Shown in pieces: positions 1 through 9,492 of a DNA stretch of 60,334 bases. Made by a program: the position numbers and the translations under genes. Position 1 is the stretch's first letter, and each line of letters begins with the position of its first letter. Where the stretch lies: NCBI GenBank assembly GCA_900095095.1, contig FMBT01000535.1, forward strand, positions 1 through 60,334. The letters are read 5' to 3'. The notes under the pieces are model-generated. The model was not told the origin of the DNA and made no database searches. It worked only from the letters and a program-made list of their open reading frames with translations. Origin of the DNA: Fragilariopsis cylindrus CCMP1102. Taxonomy: Eukaryota > Bacillariophyta > Bacillariophyceae > Bacillariales > Bacillariaceae.

Positions 1-1034
1 TAAGCTAATACTAATCTGATACCACGCATTTTGAGGTTCGGCTTGTTTGTTTGGGGATCTCGCTAGCTCGTAAAGCCAAGAATGGGTCGCCATGATGAGT
101 TACGGTAATAAATGGTAGCCAAACTAATTGATATTAACTGTCTTAAAGCAATGTCAAATATAATCATAGATTCTATTTTGTGCAAGACATATCGGTAATG
201 GCATCACACTCTTTGTCACTGCGCTGCATATATATTAACCTCCTATCCTCCTACACATCAAAAATTGCAATTTTACAACGTCGGAATAAGCAATTCACCA
301 ATAACATCGATCAATTTCTTAATTCGAATTTTGAAAAGAAGAGTTGTCGAGTCGGCACGCTCGGGACTGAGTGCTCGTGACTCGGTTATTAATCTCATCA
401 GAATTTCACAGTTAACAACATTTTATCAAAATACATACCAAGTCATGAATACAGTGTACGCCTGGTCTATGCATTAGTCAAGAAGTAAGCATGGCAAACA
501 ATTGCTTGTGAAATTATCAAGGTTAAACAGGGTACTAGTATTCTTTCTTAGCTGTGTCAAATATATTTCAAAACTAAATAAAAGTCAAGTCTAGTTAAAT
601 GCTAATAATAAAGCAAATTGAGCAATCAAATAAATGGATTTGAAAAAATCTATATGTCCAAATTTTACTGTTGTTATTGAGCAGTCGTGAGACTAGCATA
701 TGGCTGGATGGAATGACGCATTGATAATGAGTGGACACATAATTGAAACCCAGTGGCCTAATTACATGTATAGCTTAATTAAACATACTAGGACTACTAA
801 AACTACTAGGAAATGGCCAGGCGGGTCGGCTGTTGACTTACTTGTCTTTTTAAGAAGGTGAGGAGCAGCGCGGCAGCTTTTAAATAACAAGTTATATATA
901 CTAGGAAATGGCCAAAATCTGATTTATAATAAAAGGAAAACTACATAAATGTTTATACATTCAAAATTTGTTGTTTTTCTGAGTGAAAGATAAAGATATT
1001 GTCCTTTTTTATCAAAGATAACATAGTTTGACTT
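1..1034. other. intergenic, no gene seen
   Basis: I see no convincing coding sequence here. The short open frames are below 75 codons, some lack an ATG, and none carries a recognisable domain. A direct repeat with the core ACTAGGAAATGGCC occurs near 800-815 and again near 900-915. The stretch lies downstream of the minus-strand transporter and probably includes its 3' UTR. Confidence 0.6.
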
Positions 1035-2901
1035 TTAGTCCAATGAATTATTGTCATTGTTGTCATTGTTAGATGCTACCAAGAACACGGCAGAGGCAAT
1101 TATTGCACCTCCGACAAAACCAAAAGTACCCACTGTTATTGGAGGATAATGACAAACGAGAAAGATAGATTGATTACAAATAAAGCAATGTAAGAAAATA
1201 GTGTATACGTGGTTCTTCATATGAAAATCAAGTGGAAAGCGTCCAGCAAAAATGACAGAAATAAAATCAAAAACGGAAAGCACTTGGTCGATGTACATTA
1301 CTTACTGGTCTCTCCCAGCAAAAACCATGCAAATAGTGCGGTGAAGATTGGTTGAAATGTGTAAATTAAATTTGCATTGGTTGGGCTTATAGAAAAATGA
1401 CAGATATATGAGACGAGAGAAGAGAGAAAAGTTAGACCGAATTCATCGGTATCATCATAAACAGTATTACCAACCAAATACGACTTACCTGACTTTTTGT
1501 TGACCAAAACTTTGGGCCCAGATGGTGTAGGCACAAGTTATCCAGCCTATAAAGGAAGATTAAAACAGTATGACGAAAACAAACAGTGGTGTTAGGCGGT
1601 GGTGAATCAATCCAGCTTTACACTGCACAGAACAATTACTACTAATTTCTTCAGGGCAGCGTCTATATATCCGACGTACCTGTCCAAAGGATTGATCCAA
1701 AAGCTGGAAGCAGGATTGATTTCGTAAGAGTGCCATCAGTAAGTCCTGCTGTAAAAGAAGAAAAGAACGACGTTATTTCTCGTCCCGTCGTGATCAAAAA
1801 AGTCAAAAAGCCATCATTTTCTATAACACCAAAAACCTCATACCTATCCTGAAGTGAGGATGTGCTGATCAAGAAAACTATCAGTAAAACACTCAAAATT
1901 GATTCAGTTGTGGCTTTGGATGAAGCAAGTTTCATGGGGGTTGTAAGACGTGCATAATTCCCCAGTCTGACGACATGTAGCGTATACAGCACAGCAGCAC
2001 TTAGTATAAGAAGATCTCCCTGGGAAATCGTCGAAATTAATTCTCCAGGATTGTCCCATGTAATTGTGTCTCCTTTACCGTCTAGACCCATAACAAGTAG
2101 GCCGAAGAATGCCATGGTGCAACCGACCCATGTGCGAATCGGAATGAACCTCAAATTTCCTGCGAATAGGCCTTCACAAACAGGAACCATTACGGTCGTT
2201 AACTGGACGAGGAATCCAGCCCTATCAGATTCAACCGTTTGCAACCCAACTACTTGTAGACAGTTGGCCACGAAAAGATACAAACCAAGCTCAATACCAC
2301 CATAGAATGGCGTAGAGGACTTTATAGAAGTATCCACGCTTAGCATTTTTGCTTCTTCTTCGTCTAGCTCAGAGGTTGACATAGAAATTTGTGGAGATTT
2401 TTGTAATACCTCGGCAAGAATGGAGGTGGTTATCGCTGCCAAAGTGTAGTAACAGGCAGAAAAAACAAATCCGGGCACAGGCGGTTGGATTGTATAAAGG
2501 TATCTGACTACAGGGACGTAGGTTCCCCAAGATATGGGTACCGTCAATAGAACGAGAGTACCAATCAACGTGTCTTTTTGCTTCTGACTACCGTCATTCA
2601 TCCCTTCTGTTGTCGAGGGCGTGGCGGAAATTGATGTTAAATGCTCATTGTGTCCCTTCCCCCTGTCAAAATAGATTACCGTGTTGATCCGTATTTGGCT
2701 AGCAGCCTTATTGTTGTCGCCTATCTTTCCTCGTCTCGTCCATCCAATTTTTTTTGAAGATGAGGTGGAAGAGATCGACGACAAAAAATAATTGTCTCCT
2801 AGTAGCCTTCCTTGTTGGAATGCGTTAATCTTCGCAACTTCAATAAATCCGCAACATATCAACAATAACAAGCGATTCGGCTTCATTAACCATACTACCA
2901 T
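1035..2901 (-). CDS. plastid-targeted EamA/DMT-family transporter, four exons
   Basis: This is a drug/metabolite transporter (EamA) of about 485 aa. I read four exons on the minus strand: 2901-1680, 1546-1489, 1385-1306 and 1132-1035. All have GT-AG borders and the total is divisible by three. An in-frame ATG lies 41 codons upstream (3024), but I prefer 2901 because a hydrophobic signal peptide starts there and ends in INAFQ, which resembles the Ala-Phe cleavage motif of diatom plastid preproteins. About ten hydrophobic segments form two EamA halves. The second half ends with a GET...GTFGFVGG stretch followed by the last helix and an Asn/Asp-rich tail, as in plant chloroplast members of this family. 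The substrate cannot be read from sequence. Location in a plastid envelope membrane is an inference from the leader. Confidence 0.85.
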
Positions 2902-3112
2902 GGTCCGGTACTTCTTTGGTATGCCGATCGTAGTTCTATCATAGGTCAGATGATGTGATGATGTGATTGAATATGCTGCCGATGATCGTAGATTGAAAAA
3001 AATGATGTGTTGGCATATCCGCACAACTTCGCGCGTTAGGCGCCTAACTTGATTTGTGCCAGAAGTACTACGTACTTTTTAAACGTTATTTTAGTACGGT
3101 CAAAAATTACAG

Positions 3113-3192
3113 CTCCATCCCGTCCACCCCCAACCCGTAAAAACGACCCGTATTAACGGGTCGGAAAGTACGGGTGGGGACGACGGGATGGA
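3113..3192. repeat. long imperfect inverted repeat (hairpin)
   Basis: The outer arms CCATCCCGTC and GACGGGATGG are exact reverse complements. Inner arms ACCCGTA / TACGGGT and GACCCGT / ACGGGTC pair as well around a short ATTA centre. It lies about 250 bp upstream of the small membrane-protein gene and between two divergent genes. It could be a small foldback element or a promoter-region structure. Confidence 0.75.
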
Positions 3193-3445
3193 ACGGGTCT
3201 CACTGCGAAACCTTTTTTAAGAATCAATCCCCCTTTTCTTTGAGCCCGAACACTGAAGATGCTCGCTAGTGTTCTGTACGACTCGGATCGCAACAGGCAC
3301 CTAAATACACATGAATGAATAAGGCAACATTCACATACACGCGGCTGCCTTCAAGTTTTGCCCTGACATGGTACTATCGCAAGTAAAGTTGAAAGCGACT
3401 GGCAGCATAAGAATAGGTAGACGAAAAGCGAGGAAGCTATAAACA

Positions 3446-3928
3446 ATGAGTGGCTCAACAGCAGACTACAACCCCCCGAAGCCTGGTCATATCATGCCAG
3501 TAGATGAAGAAAGCCAGACCCAAAAATTCCATCAGCCGCTCGTTCCAATTGCCTTTGACTCCAACCTCATGGTTCAAGGTCGGATCATCTATCCAGAAGG
3601 ACCTGTTGCTACCGTCGTGCAAGCAGATTATACCTCGTCAGATTTGCCGCTCTTAATCTGGCTCTTGGTTGCCACTTTGGTCTACGCATTTCTATTCCTG
3701 CCGAGCCTCACACTGTGTCTTATGACCGTCTTCATGTTTGATTCAGGTGTTATTACATTGCCAAGCTTGATAATGGCCGGTGTAATTTGGTGCATGCCAT
3801 TCTTGATTGCGTGGGCTGGTGTCTCCATGTGGAAGGCTTACAATCGAAGGGATTATCGGTTGGTACTCATTTTAAGTGCCATTCCTTACATTATTCTCGT
3901 CATGTATCTGATTGTTTTTTATCACTAA
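3446..3928 (+). CDS. small three-TM membrane protein, unknown function
   Basis: A single-exon frame of 160 aa starts with ATG in an AT-rich context. The first 70 residues are polar and Pro-containing, with no signal peptide, and are followed by three hydrophobic segments at about residues 70-95, 100-125 and 138-158. A basic loop (KAYNRRDYR) sits before the last segment. I recognise no family. The arrangement (soluble N-terminus, three helices, short C-terminus) resembles small tetraspan-like or LITAF-like membrane adaptors, but none of their Cys motifs is present. It is transcribed divergently from the transporter to its left, with the inverted repeat at 3113-3192 between them. Coding confidence rests on length, start context and consistent hydrophobic pattern. 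Confidence 0.7.
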   Translation: MSGSTADYNPPKPGHIMPVDEESQTQKFHQPLVPIAFDSNLMVQGRIIYPEGPVATVVQADYTSSDLPLLIWLLVATLVYAFLFLPSLTLCLMTVFMFDSGVITLPSLIMAGVIWCMPFLIAWAGVSMWKAYNRRDYRLVLILSAIPYIILVMYLIVFYH

Positions 3929-4678
3929 ATGATAGCGAATCTACGCGCCGGAAGACAGCCATGGCTGATACAGGCTATTCCTACCTTGCCTACTGTATAT
4001 CAAAAGTACATTTATATATTTAAATTAACTACCATTGACTAACCATAGAATGATATACTTAGTATATAATATATATATATATATATTTAAGTATAACTTG
4101 TTATTTGTCTTAATCATAGCACATCACAGTATTTTCAGAAACGATAAGATATTAGATTGTGTTGTCTTGTAATAATATGTGAAAGTTATTAATAGCAATT
4201 GCTTTAGTTCCAAAAGAAGGAATGAATATGTTTATGTCTTCTTCTATCGGGAGCAAAGAAAGAATATAATTACCCTGGTCCATCATTCGAGATTGATTTG
4301 CGCAATGAAGGAGAATACAGAAATGGGAATGAAGTGCGATGTTTGTTTCTGTTGATGTAGATGAAAGACGAATATTCCATTACATGATCATCAGGTGGAA
4401 ACAAACTACTCTGAATATTAGGTACAACGTACGGTAGTACATTTCATATAAGTTCATACAATTACTTCCAACAAGATACGTCCAAAGATAAGACACGAAA
4501 GAGACACATAATATATCATAGTGTCAACTTTGTCTATTGTTTCGTTAACACTTCAAATCATCTATTTGTTGGCGGTTTGTTAAGTTTTAAAAAAAAATCT
4601 GGATAAAAAACTAGGAACGAACTATACCGGTACTGTGTATATATAGTGTAGTGTGTAGTATGTAGTGTGTAGTATGTA
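3929..4678. other. intergenic, simple repeats only
   Basis: This stretch holds an AT dinucleotide run near 4067-4087 and a GTAGT/GTATGT-type run near 4647-4680, which ends at the stop codon of the minus-strand gene. No gene is seen. Confidence 0.6.
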
Positions 4679-5394
4679 TCAAGATTCTTCATCTCGAATG
4701 CTCTTGACTGCCTCATTGTAGGCAATAATCGAACCACTTAGATTCATCCATGGAGGAGTCCGTTCTCTAACTTGTTCCAAGGCTTTTAAATTCGCATAGG
4801 GTAATCCACTTTTTGGTTCTGTGTATATACCTTCCATCCCAGTTACGGGACAAAATTTCCTTGCTGGTAATATAATTTGTGACTTTCCACCTCCTCCATT
4901 CTTGTTATTATTGTTGTTGATATTATACCGTGCCTCAATTTCAAGCCAATTATGTGCAACACCATCATCCCTATTTACTTCTTCTAGTAATATATTAGCC
5001 ATCGATCTAGGTTTGAACCGTTTCGGGAGACTACCAGTATCTTGTTGCTTCTTTGTTTGTGCGCGTCCTCCCCTTCCTCCTCGTTTTTTACCTTTTTGTC
5101 GTCAATTTCATCCAATTCATCGTAACTATCGTCATCGCCGCCGCCATCCGCACCAGCACCACCATTATTCGTTACACCCTCTAATGCGTCCAACCATGCT
5201 GCTGCAAGAAATTCTTTACTTTCTGGTCCACCTATAACAGAAACCTTCCGTGCCTTATCTCGACGGTCCTGTTTTTTACGACGATCGGATCTTCGCTTGT
5301 GTGTTCTTGGCTGGAGAGCAGGAGGCATTGCTGCTGTCCCCGATGCCGATCGCATAGCCTCATTCCATCCCTTCCGTTGTGCTGATACGCTCAT
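4679..5394 (-). CDS. INO80 complex subunit C / IES6-like (YL1 C-terminal domain), one frame break
   Basis: The C-terminal third matches the YL1_C domain of INO80C/Ies6 proteins. It has a K/R-F-C-x-V-T-G start followed by Y-T-E-P-K-S-G-L-P-Y-A-N, preceded by a basic P-K-R-F-K stretch. Ies6 binds nucleosomal DNA with Arp5 in the INO80 remodeller. The N-terminal half is basic, then Gly/Asp-rich, and lies in another frame. The two frames join if one A is added to a five-A run (T5 at 5093-5097 on the plus strand), which also gives a 238-aa product with a Lys/Arg/Gly-rich bridge. A 41-44-nt intron would be the alternative, but that is shorter than any other intron here. VPS72/YL1 shares the domain but is usually longer. 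The gene is divergent from the TFIIS-N gene at 5885. Confidence 0.7.
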
Positions 5395-5884
5395 TTTTGT
5401 TTTTGATTTTGATTTCTTTTCTTTATTAAGTACTATGGATTACAATATACACGTATCATGCATCATCAATATTCGGTGCTGTATGTGTCAGTATTCAATG
5501 TGTATTCATTCCACCTTTGTTGACAATCTAGCTACATTTACATCATTGTCAACTAAATAATAATAATGATCAATAATGAAAGAGTGAAAAATGTACGAAA
5601 ATATCGAATCGCTAACTACTGTATTGATAATCGAATACAAGTAGCTCATCAAAAATGAGCGTGACTGGATTCTCACTCCAATATGCAGCGACATTAATTA
5701 TTCATATCCTTCTCACTAAAGAATCTCTCAACAACAACAAACCCACGGCAATGCTAAACATACTGTACTTCATACTTGTACAAGTTGAAAGAGTAAATAT
5801 ACGGAATTAAAACAAGATCTCATAGAAGTCTTACCGGAGAAAAAGAAAAAGAACGGTACTACAACGAAATTCTGAACATTGAAC

Positions 5885-7894
5885 ATGGAAATGCAATCCA
5901 TGAACTTTCAACGAGATGATAACGATGAACTGAAACTACTCAACTTGAAATCACCACCACAATCAAGGTCGCAATTGGAGGTCACCAGTAGCAGAGTTTC
6001 TGAAGGTCCGTCACATGTTTTGATGAATTTTTCATACGTTGCTTCTTCTTCGTCATCCGAAACGGCGAAGCGAGCAACAGACCCTTCGTCGGCGTCAACA
6101 TCAACATCAAAAAAGCAAATGTTAACGTCAGCGTCACCGTCGACGTTGAATAGACCATCATCATCATCATCATCAATATCAATGTCAAGACAAAGATCTA
6201 TCCGAATTGATCCTCGAATTGAACGAGATTATATACACAAACGCAAGAAAGCATATGAGGAGTCATCTTCGACGCCGTCGTTGTCTGCAAATAATAATAA
6301 TAAAAGTAATACGTTTGTAAGTATTTGGGATGGTGTTTCTAAAGTAGAACGAGAACTTGTTGAATGCTGTGAACGTCTCCAAGAAGTGCAAGAAGAAGAA
6401 GAAGACGAAGATAATAATAATGATGAGAATGAGAATGAAGAAGAAGAAATAATTGAAGTAGATGAATCGTCGGAAGTAACAACATCAACAACGACGAAAG
6501 TATTGGGGGGAGTGCTAGCAGTAGAAAAAGAAGTTCGATTTGCTGCCATCCTCGCAAGGAGCTGCCATACGATGGGTTCGAAAAGTTTGGCACTTGCAAT
6601 ATTAGAAAGGTCACTGAAGGCTTACTTGGCAGAAGAGAAAAGTAATGAAATAAGTGATGAAGAGGAAGATAACAATGAAGATGCAGTAGAAGATGACAAA
6701 ACGGTGGGTCTAGAAAATAATGATGACAATAATAATAACGACGATGATCGCAATAGTAACAAAAAGACGAATGTAAAACCATCTCAACAACATGCGAGGT
6801 ATCAGAATCGAATAAAGAGACTCAAGTTGGATGAGAATGGTAAAAGTATACACTGTTTAGCATCATCTAATGAAATATCTGGAAATTCGGGTGTTGAAAT
6901 TCGTGATAATCTAAATAGTAGTAGTGGAAAGTTACAAAGCAAGCGGCGACGTTTCGGACATTTCTTTGCAGCGGGAGGACTGAAAATTTTAAATCAGTGG
7001 CTTATAGATGCTTCCGCGTACGATATGATTGTAGTAACAGCAGCACCCAACCCATCAGCTTCGTCGACAAGGAAAAATGCAAACGCCGAACTTACGACGA
7101 CGAAACGAAAGGCCAGTACGACACGTCCAATTATTTTAACGATACTACATTTCCTAGAGAACATACCGTTTGAGAAGAAGACGGTGATGAATAGCAAGAT
7201 CAATAAACAAATCCAAAAACTTGGAAAGAAAGTGATGGCAATTAAAGAAGCACAGAAAGATGGGCAAGCTTCAAAGGAGGATCTTGATAACTGGACGACT
7301 GATAAATCCATAACGGATGTTATGGCACTTTCTCAAATTCAAACAGCCGTTGATACTGTAAAGAAGTCTTGGAGAGAAAAGGCGACAGAAAAAGCACAAG
7401 AGGAACAAATATCGCAGTCTTCTAATAGCGACCCATTTCAGTCATTGAGATCAAAAATTCATGAAAGGTTGATCGAATACGAGACTGACATCCCTGTGTT
7501 AGAACCAGCAATATCAACAGCGAAGAAAGAAGAGTCACATACTTTCCCTAACCTTGCTACTGCTAAAAGAAAAATTACGGAAGAAAATAGATCTCCGGAT
7601 CACGACAAATTGATACTCCGAAAAAAAATTAAGCATGCCCAATCTCGTAGTAAAAGAAGTTTGCAGGAACTGAGAGAAAAGCTTCGGAAACGAAAAGTAG
7701 AAAATGGAATTTCTCCTGTTGATTCATTGCAAGGAAAGATTGGGAATAATACTAAAAGAGTCGTTTGGAAGGATGGACTTAAGAGCCATTTGAAACGGAA
7801 CAGACAAATGCTTGAGGAGGTATTTGTCTTTACAAAAGAGCTGCCATCTGCAGAATCGGGGGTAGTACCTGACTCGGGTAGTGAAAAGGGATAA
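5885..7894 (+). CDS. nuclear protein with TFIIS N-terminal (TND/LW) domain
   Basis: The product is 669 aa in a single exon. The frame is open slightly further upstream, but the first ATG is at 5885. The first 340 residues are low-complexity Ser, Glu/Asp and Asn tracts. Residues about 345-495 look like a TFIIS N-terminal (LW/TND) helical bundle: GGLKILNQWL, then an interrupted loop, then ILTILHFLENIPF with a following K-x-x-K-x-x-x-x-LGK helix, and a closing V-K-K-S-W segment typical of the domain. The C-terminus is Lys/Arg-rich with a coiled-coil feel (about 560-640). Such domains occur in TFIIS, IWS1, LEDGF, PNUTS and MED26 and bind disordered motifs of transcription factors. I cannot assign an ortholog. 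The role in transcription elongation is inferred from the domain. Confidence 0.7.
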   Translation: MEMQSMNFQRDDNDELKLLNLKSPPQSRSQLEVTSSRVSEGPSHVLMNFSYVASSSSSETAKRATDPSSASTSTSKKQMLTSASPSTLNRPSSSSSSISMSRQRSIRIDPRIERDYIHKRKKAYEESSSTPSLSANNNNKSNTFVSIWDGVSKVERELVECCERLQEVQEEEEDEDNNNDENENEEEEIIEVDESSEVTTSTTTKVLGGVLAVEKEVRFAAILARSCHTMGSKSLALAILERSLKAYLAEEKSNEISDEEEDNNEDAVEDDKTVGLENNDDNNNNDDDRNSNKKTNVKPSQQHARYQNRIKRLKLDENGKSIHCLASSNEISGNSGVEIRDNLNSSSGKLQSKRRRFGHFFAAGGLKILNQWLIDASAYDMIVVTAAPNPSASSTRKNANAELTTTKRKASTTRPIILTILHFLENIPFEKKTVMNSKINKQIQKLGKKVMAIKEAQKDGQASKEDLDNWTTDKSITDVMALSQIQTAVDTVKKSWREKATEKAQEEQISQSSNSDPFQSLRSKIHERLIEYETDIPVLEPAISTAKKEESHTFPNLATAKRKITEENRSPDHDKLILRKKIKHAQSRSKRSLQELREKLRKRKVENGISPVDSLQGKIGNNTKRVVWKDGLKSHLKRNRQMLEEVFVFTKELPSAESGVVPDSGSEKG

Positions 7895-9492
7895 TAATCA
7901 TAATAGTAATAATATTCTGCATTGGTTTTTATAAGAAAATCGATCTACACTATGTCTAGTTCAAAGATAGTTTTGCGGCTCCTTTCTACTTTAGCTTCTA
8001 TCTAGTCGCATTATTTTCCTGAATAATAGACTGAAATAAATCTTGAATTTTCTCTCAAGGTTTATTACTGTATTAAACGGTTATTCTGATCACTTCCACC
8101 AAGCATTTATTCTTCACTTTTCAATGATTTCTGTATAATTTTCTGACTTCAGAAAATTGAATGGTATTGTTAGATCTCTGGGAATTTCATTAACTATCTT
8201 CCTCAACTATAAATTGGTTTGTCTGTCAATGTTTATCATTACCTTTATATATTGGTATTTGGTATTTCTCTGGTTTCATCTGACATCTGCTAGCTTAATT
8301 TACTTATCTTAGGTTGTACTTGTTGTTACAGTGAGTGGTATATTATAAGGAAGTAAAAGTTAGACCAAATTAACTATGAATCCAGTAATTCCTATTGTAC
8401 AGAATATTAGCAGTAATTGCCTGACATACTCCAGATTGCTATTCATTGCTTTTTCATTGCTGCAGCAGCTGACGCTGGAACTAAAGGCAAAAGAAATGAC
8501 GCAGGCAATAGACCAATCACAACACTATTTTTAGTTGAGGACAAAGTTGGTCATGTTACATAGATTAACAATTGATAAAGTGGTGTTTGTGTGTAGTGTA
8601 AAGGCGGTTTAAATTTCATTCTATTTTTTCTATGTTTACCTTGATTTGGTATCAACTATTAGCCTAGAAAATAATGGACTGTAAACCTTCCTTTCTTACT
8701 CAGTAGTAGTATGTGGAAAATAATGGAGAGGGGTTAAAAAGCATCCTGTTGGTACCAGTCATAAAGTGAACAAAAGTCAAGGTTTTATGGTAGGTAGGAG
8801 AGGAAATTGCATAATGTAGATTTCACACCATTATCATTCAACCCCTGGCACAAGACAGAAGAAAGCAAATGAATCTGCCTCCAATAGAAGATCTTCTTCT
8901 TTTATGGCTTTCAGCTCGCTCACTCACCAACAAAATAATGCAAGAAAAATAAGATGACAGGATGAGAATCAAACTCACAACACACCTCTTCCTATAGTAC
9001 TGTAATGTACAACAGGGTTTTACTTAATCTATAGTTTGATGTCTGAATCACTCCAATCATTCTGTACTAGTATTTGTAATTGTTTGTTGCAGCACCCTTT
9101 CATGCAAATTAATGATTTGGAAAAAGATAATACAAGAAAGACAAAAAAAAATATATGTGGTGTAGGATCAAGAAAGATTAAACAGATGTTGAGTTTAAAA
9201 ACTCAATTGATAGAAAAGCGTATTTTTGATATATATAGTTACTCGTGATTCGATTCACCCAAATAACGCAAGATCATTTCTTAATGATGATTGATTCATT
9301 CGACTTAACAAATTGCTTTGTTCAACACTTTTAAACTTTCAACTTAGACCCACTATCGGCGTCACACAATAACACAAACACGAATAGACAATCAATAGAT
9401 ATTAGACCCATCAACGAGAACGACAAGTACACAAACAACTACTAGCACTACATACACATTATCATCATCACAATATATTCATCTTCACAAAC
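7895..9492. other. intergenic, no gene seen
   Basis: This is AT-rich DNA without a frame I would defend. The only ATG frame above 60 codons (9036-9248) is Lys/Asn-biased and has no domain. The last 150 bases before the XPD start are A/C-rich and repetitive (ACACAA, CATCA), like other 5' leaders in this window. Confidence 0.6.

Noticed and set aside
5982..6782. Several minus-strand frames inside the TFIIS-N gene
   Set aside because: Antisense shadows of Ser/Glu/Asn low-complexity coding. No domains.
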